NCBI GenBank assembly: GCA_025349905.2
Contig: MU624754.1
Location: 1-25,895 of the forward strand
From: Blastocladiella britannica
Lineage: Eukaryota > Blastocladiomycota > Blastocladiomycetes > Blastocladiales > Blastocladiaceae
Length of the DNA: 25,895 bases
Direction of reading: 5' to 3'
The notes beneath the pieces were generated by a model. It saw nothing but the letters and a program-made list of their open reading frames with translations. It ran no database searches and had not been told where the DNA came from. The first letter of the stretch is position 1, and the number at the start of each line of letters is the position of its first letter. This document shows, one piece after another, positions 1 through 10,830 of this stretch. A program made the translations under genes and the position numbers.

Positions 1-19
1 AAACGCCAGTCTATATTTT

Positions 20-2333
20 TCAGAAATCGGCATCACCCCAGTTGCAGAAATCGCCGGCCGACCCGTAGATGGTCACGTCGGGCTCGTCCGAGTTGATGTT
101 GAGCAGCCACTGCGGGAACGCGGTCCCATTGTCGACCAGCGCCAGCGTCGCCACGATCGTGGTCACGGCCGCTCCAGCGTCAAACGCGCACGCCAGGACA
201 TAGTTGTAGCGCTTCCACCATCCGGTCGCGAACCGGTAGATAAAGAACTGGAACACGGTCGCAATCAGGAAACCCGAGAACATGTATCCCTGGTTACCAG
301 CGGGGGTACCAACGGTGTACAGCAGCGCCGGGTTGATGAGACGCCACGGCACAATCGAGTCGCCGAACACGATCTGGCAGCCCTTGAACAGCGCGGGGGT
401 CAGGAACCCGACAATCAGGCCCGAGATGATCACCTGTGAGTACACCGAGTCGAAAAAGAACCGCTTGGGACCGACCGCACCCCAAATAAGCGACGCGTTG
501 AAGAAAATGTTCTGGTTGTAGCCGTTCCAGGCGGCGCCGGGCGACTGGTCGGTCTGAGTCTGGACCCAGTCGCGGTGCAGCGGTGACGAGAACCACATGC
601 GCATGGTCAGCAGCGACACGGCGGCGGCAATGATCTGAGCAATGATCTGCGTCAGGTACATGTGGCGCGGGTTGATCTTGAGGTAGTGGCCGAGCTTCAA
701 GTCCGAGAGCAAGGTCAGGCACTGGAGCGACACGGACACACCGAGCGTCTTGAAGGCCATCATCTGGACGGGGTCGCCGGGCGAGAGCAGACCAATGATA
801 AACTCGGAGATGACGTTCATGTACAGGGCAACACCGGACGTGGCCAAGATGACGGCAATGGGGATGGTCGAGACGATGGACACGAGCGTGGCGAGGAGGG
901 TCCAGTAGAAGGGCATCTTCATGTCGGTGACCATGAACGTGACCGTGGTCAGCACCAGCGTCACAAGGAAGAAGCCGTAGTACCACGTGTCGGGCACCTC
1001 GGGGTAGTTCTTGTCCATGATCTGGCAGTGAATGTCGTCCTCGTCGGCATGCGAGTTGCCACGGAACCGCGCCCAAATGTCCTTGCCGTACCAGAACACG
1101 CACTGGCCCAGCGCAGCGGTGAACGAGGCCATGGAGCCCCAGTACGACAGCGCAAACATGGGCGACATGTACAGCGGCTTAGCGGCGCCGAAGAGGTCCT
1201 CGTCAAGCTTGTGGGTGGTCGGGTTGACGAGATCCGCTGCGGCAATCTTGGCGCCGGTCTGGCCCGAGTAGAGACCCGAGGTGTTGAGCTTGTACTTGAC
1301 GTTGTCGGGAATCTGGAACCAGTTACCCTTCCAGCAGATGGGCAGAATGATCCACATGGAGATGGCGTACGACATGAACACGTTGACGGCCGACCAGTAC
1401 GGCGACGACATGTTGAGGCCGCCGCCGGAAACGGTCCAGTCGAGCGAGATCGAGAACATGCCGACACCGGACTTGGGCGAGCCGAGCTGCTGCAGCATGG
1501 TGGCCGAGTTGGGCGAAAAGAAGCAGAGCAGGGGCAGGTACGACAGCTGCTGGGCAAAGAACCCGGGAAGCCACTGCCAGCAAAACATGCCGACGAACCC
1601 GATAAAGAACATGGCCAAGCCCGAAATGTGCTTCTTGCCGTCGTCCTGGGTGGCCTCGGTCTTGACGGCGTGGAACGACGTGTACATGGCCACTTGCGGG
1701 AGCGATCCAGGCCACACCATGTGCGCGGGGCGGATCAGGAACTTGCGGCAGACACCGGCGATACCGAAACCGAGGACCGACGAACTGATGAGGAACATGA
1801 GGCCCCAGAACCATCCAATGTCAAACCCGTAGAACAGCTCCTGGACGACCAAGTTGTCGACACCGTACACGCCGGCGGCACCCGTCGAGGCCCAGATGCC
1901 GATGAGGGCGTGCTCCTTGACCGAGAACGGACCCGGGTTCATCTCGAGGCCGAGGAACTTGCCAGCGGGCAGGATCTTGGCGAGAAACTGGCCCAGGGGG
2001 TACGCGAGCATGATGGCAATGTAAGGCGAGATCCTATCATATTTTTCTGAGTGTGAGTACTTGATGGGTGTTTTGTTGATCAAAACAAAACAAGAAAATA
2101 ACGCACACAAAGGGGTTACCACGGTACGAAAAGAGGGTGTTGATGAAAGCCAGAGCGCAGCAGAAAATGACACCGAGGATCACGGTACGAAGGGTGAACG
2201 AGGGAGTGGTGGGATCGTCGGAGCGGGGCACGAGCTCCTGGATGATCTGCTCAAAGTCATTGTCAACCACGAACGACGACGCTTGCTTGTTGTCGCCCAA
2301 GGCGGCTTCGTCCTTGGTCGGTTTGTCGGACAT
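20..2333 (-). CDS. OPT-family oligopeptide transporter (2 exons)
   Basis: Model: exons 2333-2120 and 2046-20, with a 73-nt intron (GTAACC...ACTCAG); 746 aa. Exon 1 is hydrophilic and then enters the first membrane segment; the join gives FSYREKYDRISPYIA, the usual OPT arrangement (FSYR...PYIA..LSYPLG). The rest is a chain of about 14-16 hydrophobic helices with the family's NPGPF-x-K-EH block just after the join and a C-terminal CNWG motif, as in fungal isp4/OPT1 proteins. Family role: proton-coupled import of small peptides (tetra/pentapeptides, glutathione) across the plasma membrane; the substrate cannot be read from the sequence. The start is taken as MSDKPTKDEA; an in-frame ATG lies 54 nt upstream (2387). 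Length is normal for the family (700-900 aa). It is divergently arranged with AVL9. Certain for family, uncertain for substrate. Confidence 0.93.
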
Positions 2334-2824
2334 GGTGTAAAGTCTACTTTGTCTACTTTCGAGCCCGTGCTGGGTCGAGGTTTCCAAGCCGCCCTTATGA
2401 AGGTATTCCAGTAGTGCTGCTCAGCGCAGCAGTAACCCCTTTTGCCAGCGGAGGGACGCATGATTCCGCCAAGCAATTTGCTTTTTTACGCCATTTACGC
2501 CTTCGTGTCAGGCAAAAGTGAAACTTTTTTTTTCAAGATCCCTCGTGCCAAAATGCTCAATAAATCAAAAAGTCCTGTCTTCTTGCCCATCGCTCCATCT
2601 TGGCAGATAGTACAATTTTCATGTCGCTGGCCGAGGATCAGATCCCCCCGCACCACGTACCACATGTACAGCATAAATAATCTAAACGAGACACCATTGG
2701 GATACATTTGAAAAGTCAGTCGTATACCTTCGGCCAAAGGAATGGGCAATTCCCCACGCGCCGCCACATTCACAAATGTTTGGGGGACATGAGTGATCCA
2801 CTCTCAAAACAATACATTTCAAAA
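2334..2824. promoter_or_regulatory. Divergent intergenic region between OPT transporter and AVL9
   Basis: About 490 bp without a convincing gene. It must carry the promoters and 5' leaders of both flanking genes. Visible content: a small inverted repeat (CTGCT/AGCAG around a CAGCGC centre, 2417-2432), a T-run near 2525-2534, and AT-rich stretches. No specific factor site is claimed. Confidence 0.5.
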
Positions 2825-5439
2825 ATGGTTTCCCTGGTCCACCACATCCTTGTCGTGGCATTCCACCACACGCTCGGACCATGTGTCGAGTATGCATACC
2901 CACCTCTGTCTGGCATGGCCATTTCGGACCCGGCTCCGACGGGATCAAAGTTGGCGATCGAGCTGCCGCCGGCGTGGGCCGCTGTGCTGCCATTCTGCGC
3001 GCTACCGGACGGTGCACACGCCGCTGACGGTGCCGCACATGCGTTTGTTCTTCCTCCCGCCGGTATCGCCGCCGACGGCTGGGAATGGGCGAATGGCGCC
3101 GTTTTTGGTAATAATAATATTATTATACGATTGCCAGAGATTACAGCTCAATATATGGTATAAAAACACATAGCAACGTCGTATTACCGCCAGATCGATG
3201 CCGAGACGCTCGCGGTGCGCACGCCCGACATTTCTCGCAAAATGGTGCAGAAATCCATCGTGGTGCTCTCGCGCGTGCCGCTTCTGGGAGCGCTGCAATC
3301 GCCGCTCGAGCAAGTCACGCGCGAGTACTTTGATCAGCGCGACTTTACGCGCCGCGCCGTGCTGGACTCGTTCTTTGATTCGGCCGTGACTCGGTTTGCC
3401 AGCATCCCCGAGGACGATCTCGGCAAAGATATCCGTCTCGGCGAATTTGTCTCTGTCTTTCGCGCCAAGGGCCTCGTGCTCTTTAAGCTCATGCTGATGC
3501 AGAAGCGGGTCCGCATTCTGTTACGTTGGAGTCGAATGTGGAACTAAAACGTACGAAATCAAATAGATCGTCTTTTACTCGACCGATGTGACCCGGCTGG
3601 TCCAAGCGCAGTACGCCATGTACAATCTGTTCCCGGATTTCGTGACCCACACGCTGCCAGCGCTGGGATCGCCAGAAGAATTGGCACCAATCTCGCTGCC
3701 ACAAATCCAACTGGCCAATCCATTCACGCCATTTGCGACCGAAAAGCACGAGCCTCTCGCTCGCCGCGCGCTCTACAAGGGCCTGGCGTTTCCCTTGGCC
3801 TTGTACCCAGCCGGCTCGCTCGTGCAGCCGTACCTTCCGCTGCAGCAACTCGACGACGTTGCCCGCAGCGCCGGCGGCGTCGGTATCGGCGGCGTGACGG
3901 TGCCCGTGCTGGTAGGCACGACCAACGCCATGGTGCGCGACTATGCGGCCGCCAAGTGGGACGTGGTGGTGGACCTGGACGCGGCCGCCACCGCCGCTGC
4001 ATCGGCCGGCACGCCAGTGGCACTCGCTGGCACCACGCCCCCACCCGATGCGGCCGCGCCGATTGCGCCCGCCGCTAACCCGGTCTCGGCCGCCACGGTC
4101 ATGTCGCCGTCGATTGAGGTGATGCCACTCAGCGGACCCGCGGTCGCTGCCGCATCCAACTTGTCGACGCCCGATAAAAAATGGATCAGCGATCTGGTGG
4201 ACCGAGTTGCGCTGATGGTCGCGGCCGGCGACTCGGTGGACGTGGTCAATGCCAACGTGCGCGCTGAGTTCGAGCACTACCTGCTGGCCATGCTCGCCAC
4301 CGCGTCCGCGTACGCGGCGGATCTGGATAACGGTGCGAGCGCACCAACTGCCGCCGTTGATGGCGCTCCTAGTGACGTGCCTGCACCCGATTCACCACAT
4401 GACGAACCCGACCTTGCATCATCCACCCAAGTTCCGCTAGCAGCGTCCAGCGGCGGCGCTCAGACCAACCCAAATGCAAGTGGAGCAGAGGATCCGCTGG
4501 TAGCCGCCCGTGCAGCCCGCCGTGCGGCAGCAGCCGAGTTCCACCTGGCATTTATCACGCACCTGATTTCCACGGTGGCGTTTGAGCGGTTCCTGGCATC
4601 CCACGACCCGGCCACACTTGCGTGTGTTCCGTCAACGCACCCGTGCCACGGGTACACGCTGGCGGCGCACCTGAAGGGCAAGATCGAGGGCAAGATCGCC
4701 GAACTGCACTTGGATGAGAAGAAGAGGGCGGTGCAAGCGGGCCTGGCGACCGCGGCCGAGCGCGCGGGCGTGGTGGCGGGCGTGGTCGGCGAGCGGGCCG
4801 GGGTGGTTGCGGGCGTGGTGGGCGAAAAGGCTGGGGCTATTGCTGCTCGCGTGCGCGAGGAGGCGGCGAGGCGCGCGGCGGACACGGGGCCGATCGTGAG
4901 TGAGGAGCGGGTATGCACTATTTTTTTCATCTGGGGCACCAGAAACTGACACATCTTTTACAGAAAGAAGAGTTGATCCTCAAGACGGCCATGGCCGCGT
5001 CCAAGGCAAAACAATTCGGCGTCTCGATTTGGGGCGCCGCGTCCTCCTACATTGCTACCAAGCGTGCGACCTATGTACGTTTCTCCAAATTCATTTCAAT
5101 GAATGAAAAATAACGATCATCGATTGATAGGCCGCTACCGCACCGCAACCACTTCCTGGGTCAGGGAGCACGCTGGATTCCGACGCAATTCTGCCTCCTG
5201 CCCCTCTCCAGGTGGCAGTTGTCACTCCCAGCGCTGCTGCAACGCCACCACCACCGGCGCTCCCGCCGCGCGATGAAACAATCCCCACGCCTGTCCCTCA
5301 TCCATCAGCGCTGCCCACAGAGCAGGCGCCGGTCCCATTGGGAACGCCAGGTACCAAGGATATGGGGTCCATGGACAGCGATATGTCGACTGGCAGTGCT
5401 ACTGGAGGATACAAGCCCTTGACGATGACCGACGACTGA
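2825..5439 (+). CDS. AVL9: AVL9 family late secretory pathway protein (5 exons)
   Basis: Model: exons 2825-3107, 3174-3508, 3567-4910, 4964-5074 and 5131-5439; all phases close, 793 aa. The N-terminus shows the AVL9 signature HHILVVAFHHTLGP..EYAYPPL, then LPFCALPDGAH, then (after intron 1) YYRQIDAETL..R.PDISRKMVQKS and VLSRVPL. Further on are REYFDQRDF, VFRAKGLVLFKLMLMQKR and, after intron 2, IVFYSTDVTRLV. The later conserved block (FPLALYPAG..VQPYLPLQQLDDV, then VGTTNAM) is present in exon 3. AVL9 is a DENN-like protein acting in late Golgi-to-surface transport in yeast and in cell migration in animals. Family-unlike parts are Ala/Pro-rich inserts, three 11-residue repeats (4758-4856) and a Pro/Thr-rich acidic tail. 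Intron 2 starts with an unusual GTCCGC donor but is the only phase-compatible choice. Very sure of family; exact 3' exons slightly less so. Confidence 0.92.
4758..4856 (+). repeat. Three tandem 33-bp units encoding an 11-residue amphipathic repeat in AVL9
   Basis: Units 4758-4790, 4791-4823 and 4824-4856 encode ERAGVVAGVVG, ERAGVVAGVVG and the diverged EKAGAIAARVR. Eleven-residue periodicity with charged-plus-small/hydrophobic composition is typical of extended amphipathic helices that lie on membranes (synuclein, perilipin type). The position, directly after the conserved AVL9 core, matches where animal AVL9 also has a Gly/Ala/Val-rich tail. Confidence 0.8.
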
Positions 5440-5499
5440 TCTTTTACTTTTTATTTGTGGATGCGCGACTTTGGATTCATTAAATAGAGAAAACATGTT

Positions 5500-6733
5500 T
5501 TATTTGATTTTGATGGATCCGAGGACACTGCTGGCATCCACCGAGCACCCTGATCCGGCGATACCAACAGTGCCCCGAGCTTTCTTGAACCCTTTCCCAC
5601 GCACGCTTGTCTTGCCAATAACCGTGCTCAAAGAGTAATCGTACGACCACGCGACAGGCATCCGCAACTGCACGCTGCCGTTCACAGTGGTGACTTTGAC
5701 CCTCACGGTCCCCTGCGACTCGCCGTCCGTGTCGCCGATCGAAACAAGGTCCACAGACACGTTGGCATTGACGGACCCAGCGGTCACGTCCGTGTGGCCC
5801 GGGGACGGGACTCGCAGCTCATCGACGGTGATGGATCCGTTGACCGAGGACAAAACCACGTCCCCGCCCGCGTACGGCGTGAGCGAGTGCACCGAGATCG
5901 CGCCATTGACCGTCTCAAAGTGCGCCGCACCACCGCCGACGGTCACGGATCCACGGAGCGTGATGGCGGCGGTGGTGGATTTGATCGTGAGCTGGTTTCC
6001 GACGTGCATCGGTTCGGCACCGGTACCGTTTCCATTGTCGACCAAGATGGTGCCGGTGGTGGTGACCAGCTCCACGGTTCCGGCCACTTGTACGCCGGCT
6101 GATATGTACAGGTCACCGTCGCACGTCTTCATGCACAGCCGGCGCCAACGGTGCGGCGCGTCGCCTTGCAGCGCCAGCGACGCGTTCGCGGCACGCATGT
6201 CCAGCGTGTATCGTGGTTCCGACCCGGCCTTGATTCCAGCAGTCGTCGTCGTCAGCATCGCCGCGGGTACGGTGATGGTTACTTCGGACCTGACGTGGGG
6301 CTGCCCGACCTTTCCACCCGTCACCGCCGCCAACAGTCCTGACATCATAGAGGACGATGCCGACGATGCGGCACCACTGGGGTCGCGCCGGCCGAGCGGA
6401 CACAATGTCCACACGCCATGCTCGCGGTCGCATTCCTCGACCAGCGGCGGGATCTTCGCATCGTTGAGTGCCCAGTGGCGAGCGAAATACTCGAGCTGCG
6501 TCGGGCGCGTGGGCGTCGTCGTGGATACTACTGCAATTGTGGCCGAGGAATGGCTGGGGAGCTATTTTATTTTGGCCTCTTGTCAGTCAGTCTGTGTCGG
6601 GCAGGGCCGCGTTTCCATTGAAAATGTTCAGTACCGTCTCAAGCTCAACTACCAGACTGCCGGTCAGAAACTTTTCGAGCTCTAGGAATCCGTGATCGAT
6701 GCGCGTGGGTTCCGTGGTTGGAAGGTTGACCAT
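5500..6733 (-). CDS. DUF4097 / FAM185A-like beta-solenoid protein
   Basis: Best model: exon 1 6733-6635 and exon 2 6561-5500, 73-nt intron (GTACTG...AATAG), 386 aa. The second exon alone is open from a TAG at about 6562 to 5500 and is the solid part. From about 6300 to 5510 it shows repeated short beta-strand blocks with the DUF4097 pattern G-x-I-x-V: FETVNGAISVHSL, VVLSSVNGSITVDEL, TTVNGSVQLRM, then SVLGSIKIK at the C-terminus. DUF4097 ('putative adhesin') is found in bacteria and in eukaryotic FAM185A-like proteins; its biochemical role is unknown. No clear signal peptide or membrane helix is visible. It converges with AVL9 (60 bp between stops). The first exon (MVNLPTTEPTRIDHGFLELEKF) is my inference from frame and splice sites; another donor (CTG|GTAGTT) fits equally in phase. 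Confidence 0.68.
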
Positions 6734-6926
6734 CTTATTGTTATTTTGGAGACGAGAACAGCTCTGGCAATAGCATGGACGAGCGCGCCAAGTCTTTAAA
6801 CCATAAGGACTCGATTGACGCTCATTCACATCCGAGCTCTGGCTACGTGTACCGAGGACGGAAACGGAAATGGCGGATGCCCAAGTCCAACGTTATATAC
6901 TAGCTACAAATATGCCTCAAGTAAGA

Positions 6927-8202
6927 TCAAGCGCGATCCACCAGCTCGACCACCTTCCGCCACGTGTCGCGGTCGCCGACCCACGCGACCGGGTCGCGGA
7001 CGCCCGGCACCACCACGCGGGTGGCCGTCATGGGCATTCCGTCGTTGCTTTCGCCGTAAACAAACTGCCGGAACGGTGCCGACACCGTTGTCGCAGCAGC
7101 ATCGGCGGCAGCGCCACCATTCGGTGGCCGCTCCACCGTGGATGCAACCCGGCCAATCCACTTGCACGTGTACTCGCGGCCGTCAAATGTGAACGACGGT
7201 GGGGTGAACAGCCGCTCACCAGCGCGAACCATCGTGGGCATCACGGAGCCGGCAAAGAACGTTGAAAAGTCGGCGGGGACGGGTAACGTCAGGACTAGGT
7301 CCGTATGGAGGGCGGTGGATCTATATTAATCAAAAATGAAAAAGGACTTAACCAATTTAGAAAAAGGCAGAAAACGTACTGGTCACAGTCGAGCGTGTCG
7401 ACCGTTAGCGCGACTTGGCGATGGACCATCAGTTGAACCTCCAGGTCGCCACCTATGATCAATTCACCTTGATTGAGTGTCAATTAGGCGACCGCTTGCT
7501 GCCAACCATTTTAAAGAAAAAAGAATTCGGCATACCCGATTGGATGAGCGGGACCGCAATGTCCACCACCAGCTCCTTGGTCCCCGGCCACGTCGCCGCC
7601 TTTGCGTCGCCGCTGCCGACGGTACGAGGCTGCGAAGGCAAGTCGGTCGAGTACACCATTCGCCACCGTCGCCGAACGCTGCCGCTTTCGTTGGCAGGAA
7701 CGACCGGCAGGGGTACCGAGAAGCGAGCGGCCTCGCCAGCGCGCGCTTTATCGGCCGACCGTTTGGCACCGCCGCCGCTCTTGCTCTTTTTGCTTCCAGC
7801 ACGCTTGGTTGCGCCGCGCTCGGCTGCCGCCACCGCCAGCTCGTACCGCCGCACCGCCTCTTCCTCTTCGAGGGTGCGGGCCCACGCGTCAATCGCATGG
7901 GATGCGCGAGGCGCCTGCGGGACAAAGTGCGTGCGTGGGGCCGCGGTCGTGGTCCATTGCGCCAGCGCCGAAAGCGAGACGGCATCGCTCAGTGGAGGCT
8001 CGCTAAATGACGACAGCATTGGTTGCGCTGAAGCGAGCGACAAGTCAGAGGTGTCGGCGGCAGCGGGTGCGATATCCTGGGCGCGGTATAGCGCAAGAGA
8101 TCCCGCTGTCGTTTCCACTGAAAGTGACGCTGGGCCGAGCTGCGAGAGCGATGGTAAGTGGGAAATGTAATGCGCCAGGGCCATGCGGTGCGCTTCGGCC
8201 AT
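6927..8202 (-). CDS. Hypothetical protein, 377 aa (3 exons)
   Basis: Not recognised. Model: exons 8202-7536, 7452-7380 and 7320-6927; introns of 83 and 59 nt (GTATGC...CATAG; GTACGT...TATAG) close in phase. The N-terminal third starts MAEAHRMALAHYISHLP and is Ala/Ser-rich. An acidic helix (about 105-125) precedes a basic, Lys/Arg/Ser-rich patch (about 130-155, KKSKSGGGAKRSADKARAGE), which could be a nuclear localisation signal. From about 170 onward the protein looks folded: alternating hydrophobic strands (KELVVDIAVPLIQSGGDLEV, VALTVDTLDC, HTDLVLTLPV), then FTFDGREYTCKWIGRV and a basic/acidic C-terminal helix. This could be a beta-sandwich. The start is the first in-frame ATG after the preceding gene; only 47 bp separate it from that gene's stop on the same strand. 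Gene reality is well supported, function is not. Confidence 0.72.
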
Positions 8203-8249
8203 GGATTCCGGTGGGGACGTTGACAGTGCTTGGGGCGAGCTAGATCATA

Positions 8250-9672
8250 TTACTTCATGAATAAGCCGTATAAATGGAAATAGTCAAACACGTACTCGAC
8301 GATATGCCGGTTAGGAATAACGAGCGCTTCCCACTGCTGGATATCGCCAGCGTGCTGGCTGACGGGCGTGAGTCCCCACGTCGTCACGCCGTCCATGAGC
8401 GCATTGTCACCCCAGTGCGGCTCGGCCACGGGTACCATCGCGTACGTGCCCCCAGTAGCATGGGCAGGAGCGCGGGAGACGGCGCCCACCATGTGCCATC
8501 GGGTATCCTGCAGCATGTCCCACACGCTTCGCACTAGCTGCTTGGCCTGCGCCAGCGATACGAGCGACGTGGCCGTGATGTGCAGTTGCGACCGCTGGTG
8601 GGGACCGGTGCTGCTGGGCTCGGCCCGCTCCTCCATGTACACGTTGCACTTGCGCATGATCAGGGTGATAAAGTGTTTGGCAACGGCCAGGGCCAGCGGC
8701 GACTGCTGCGCGACCGGCGCAATGTGCATTGTCGCTTCTTTGTATTGCTGTATACCATTGTGTCAGTGTCAACATTTTCCAAAAGAAAGGGGGAAAAACG
8801 CATATATGTACCAGCATGCCCCGCATCAACCCGACCGTCTTTTTGATTCCGGACCCAGAGCCCGTGATCCTTACCATCTGCTTTTTCGTGTCCAGAGTAA
8901 TTTCGACCCCGCCTTGCAGCATGAGCGCGTCGGCGGTCTCGCCGTGCCCGTGAATGAAAAACAGATCGCGCGGCGTGCACGGCACCTCGAGCGACCCGGC
9001 CGCTTGGTCCGGGATCGCGCGCACGCGAGCCATAATGTCATTCCCCTCTGTGACTGCAGAAGCGCTAATGTTCGGCAAAGCGACCGTTTCGTTCCCCTCG
9101 GCGGTAGCGGCGGCGGTCGCGTTCGTGGCTGTTGTAGCAAGCGCAGACGAGGGCGGAGGAGCCACCTTGACTCCCCAAATGCCGCGAAGAATCGCGCGCA
9201 CCAGCACCGGCTTGGTGACGCGCGACTTGGCCGTGAGGCCCACACTCCCGCTACCAGGCAAGTACGGAGAGAGGGCCGCGTGCGAGCCCTCGGCCGCAAT
9301 GTACTCCACCAGCAGCGCCTTGGTGAATCCGCGGTCCAGGCTGGCCGCTAGCTGGTCGTACTGGCGCGCCGTCAGCGGTACAGCGGTGGAGGTGGGTCGC
9401 AGGTTAGCAATATCGATTACCGAGAGCGCTGACTCGGTGAATGCGAGCGAGGTGAGGGACTGCTGCGCTGGTGGTGGTGGGTGTGGTTTGACGTGTAACG
9501 CGTGCGGTGTAGCAGCAACAAGCCGGGGAACGGTCGAAGAGACGCTCCTCCTTCCAGTTCCGGTGAGCTCGACCAACGGCCGTGGTGGTGGTCGTGTTGG
9601 GAATGCTCCGATACTGTGCCGCATTGTTGATGGCCGCAACAGCCGGCATGGCGATCCGAGGGCGGCGCGCAT
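8250..9672 (-). CDS. Sls1-like mitochondrial KH-domain protein (2 exons)
   Basis: Model: exons 9672-8812 and 8747-8250, 64-nt intron (GTACAT...TACAG), 452 aa. The first 50 residues are Arg/Ser/Pro-rich with almost no acids (MRAALGSPCRLLRPSTMRHS), a good mitochondrial presequence. A block follows resembling the fungal Sls1 family: helix LTARQYDQLAASLDRGFTKA, then KPVLVRAILRGIWGVKV, then DLFFIHGHGETADALMLQGG and a beta-strand/GSGSGIKK segment of KH type. Sls1 in yeast is an inner-membrane/matrix protein that couples mitochondrial transcription to translation of respiratory-chain subunits. Family assignment is by motif shape only, so moderate. The reading frame continues upstream of the chosen ATG without another ATG. 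The C-terminal half (QLHITATSLVSLAQAKQLVRSVW) fits a further KH-like fold. Confidence 0.65.
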
Positions 9673-9807
9673 TGCTAACTTCAAGAGACTATTCCAACTG
9701 CCGGCGAGAGTGCGAGAGGCGCCAGTAATAAGGCGAGGCGACAACGCGTCGTATTATCGTCCAGAGTACCAAAAGAGAGAGAGAAAACAAAAACGAACGA
9801 TTGTCTG

Positions 9808-10650
9808 TCACAACCAATCAGGAAATCCAAGGAAATGGGAGAGCTGAAACAACGTGATCTCGATCCTGTACAACTGCTGTGCAGGTATGCCAAAAGGGAA
9901 GGCGAATCGAGAGCGGGTGGGGTATAAGCCCAGTTGGAAGGTAGAAGGGGGTTTGGGGTGGAAGAAAAAAGAAAAAGCTATACCCCCACCACTGCCGTCA
10001 CTGGTGCAGAGGCCTCGGCGACACCACTCCATGTCCGCCTCGGTCTCGTGCCTGCGAACATTGAGCGGCCGCTCGCCCTCCTCGCACTCATCGACCAAGG
10101 CCGCCCACTGCTTGCGATGGTGGTCCCGGAACACGTTGAGAACGTCGAGAAGGCCCTTGATCACCTTCTTGAGGGCGGCGACCTTCTCGACGGCAGCGGC
10201 CCTCTCGACGGCGGTGGCCGCACCAGGAATCACCTTGGCCAGGGCGAGTTCCTTCCGCTGCGAGCGGAGCGCCTTCTTGAGGGCGGGGCGCGAGTGGGTC
10301 TTGGGGCACCCCTCGATGGTGCTCCACTCGATGCGGGGCCTCTTGATGGCGCGCCACTCGTCGAGGCGAGGACGCGCGTCGGGCGGCTTCTGGTCGCGCG
10401 CGAATCGGGCTGGTCGCGCACCACCGTGCAGCTCCATGTGCAGGAACAAGGCGACCATGTTGCGAGCTGCGTTCGCGTCACGATCGACAATGTAACGGCA
10501 CGTGGAGCATGCACGCGTCCCCCACGGGCTCCCAGGCACGGCCTCCAGGATGTTGTGACACCCACAACAGAGCTTGGATGTCCGGTACTCGTCCATCCGG
10601 ACGACCGTGTACCCGCGGCGGAGGCACGTGGGCTCGAACCAGCCCACCGC
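9808..10650 (-). CDS. Fanzor (TnpB-like RNA-guided nuclease) C-terminal part: zinc finger and RuvC-III
   Basis: Open from the assembly gap at 10650 to a stop at 9808 (280 aa). Right after the gap come FEPTCLRRGYTVVRMDEYRT, a four-cysteine zinc ribbon (KLCCGC ... ACSTC) and RuvC-III DRDANAARNM: the order and wording of the TnpB/Fanzor C-terminus. In this family the Asp of DRDANAARN is a catalytic metal ligand. The following 190 residues contain a basic/helical region (ALKKALRSQRKELALAKVIP) and a tail ending RPLNVRRHETEADMEWC-like sequence. The last 50 residues are low-complexity and may be read-through beyond the ancestral end. Fanzors are eukaryotic homologues of IS200/605-IS607 TnpB, shown to be RNA-guided DNA endonucleases. 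The upstream half lies beyond the gap in a different nominal frame, which is meaningless if the gap size is estimated. Confidence 0.85.
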   Translation of the reverse strand, partial: AVGWFEPTCLRRGYTVVRMDEYRTSKLCCGCHNILEAVPGSPWGTRACSTCRYIVDRDANAARNMVALFLHMELHGGARPARFARDQKPPDARPRLDEWRAIKRPRIEWSTIEGCPKTHSRPALKKALRSQRKELALAKVIPGAATAVERAAAVEKVAALKKVIKGLLDVLNVFRDHHRKQWAALVDECEEGERPLNVRRHETEADMEWCRRGLCTSDGSGGGIAFSFFFHPKPPSTFQLGLYPTRSRFAFPFGIPAQQLYRIEITLFQLSHFLGFPDWL

Positions 10651-10830
10651 NNNNNNNNNNNNNNNNNNNNNNNNNNNNNNNNNNNNNNNNNNNNNNNNNN
10701 NNNNNNNNNNNNNNNNNNNNNNNNNNNNNNNNNNNNNNNNNNNNNNNNNNNNNNNNNNNNNNNNNNNNNNNNNNNNNNNNNNNNNNNNNNNNNNNNNNNN
10801 NNNNNNNNNNNNNNNNNNNNNNNNNNNNNN
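10651..10830. other. Assembly gap (180 N)
   Basis: Positions 10651-10830 are all N. The gap interrupts the Fanzor locus between the RuvC-I and zinc-finger/RuvC-III segments, exactly where RuvC-II should lie. The true length is unknown; frame relations across it cannot be used. Confidence 1.

Noticed and set aside
662..2050. Long plus-strand ORF (462 codons) opposite the OPT transporter
   Set aside because: Arg/Asp/Gly/Val-rich antisense shadow of a strongly recognisable transporter; high GC produces such open frames on the other strand.
5687..6685. Plus-strand ORF (332 codons) opposite the DUF4097 gene
   Set aside because: Antisense shadow; the minus frame has the beta-repeat pattern, the plus frame has no family features.
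7415..8170. Plus-strand ORF (251 codons) opposite the unknown 377-aa gene
   Set aside because: The minus strand gives three exons with matching phases and typical AT-rich introns; the plus frame reads through those introns.
8368..9847. Plus-strand ORFs (327 and 297 codons) opposite the Sls1-like gene
   Set aside because: Low-complexity Arg/Ala/Ser-rich shadows; the minus strand carries the leader and KH-like motifs.
9865..9885. Imperfect inverted repeat (CCTG...CAGG) near the Fanzor 3' end, considered as guide-RNA or element-end structure
   Set aside because: Too short and imperfect to claim; it also lies within the open frame.
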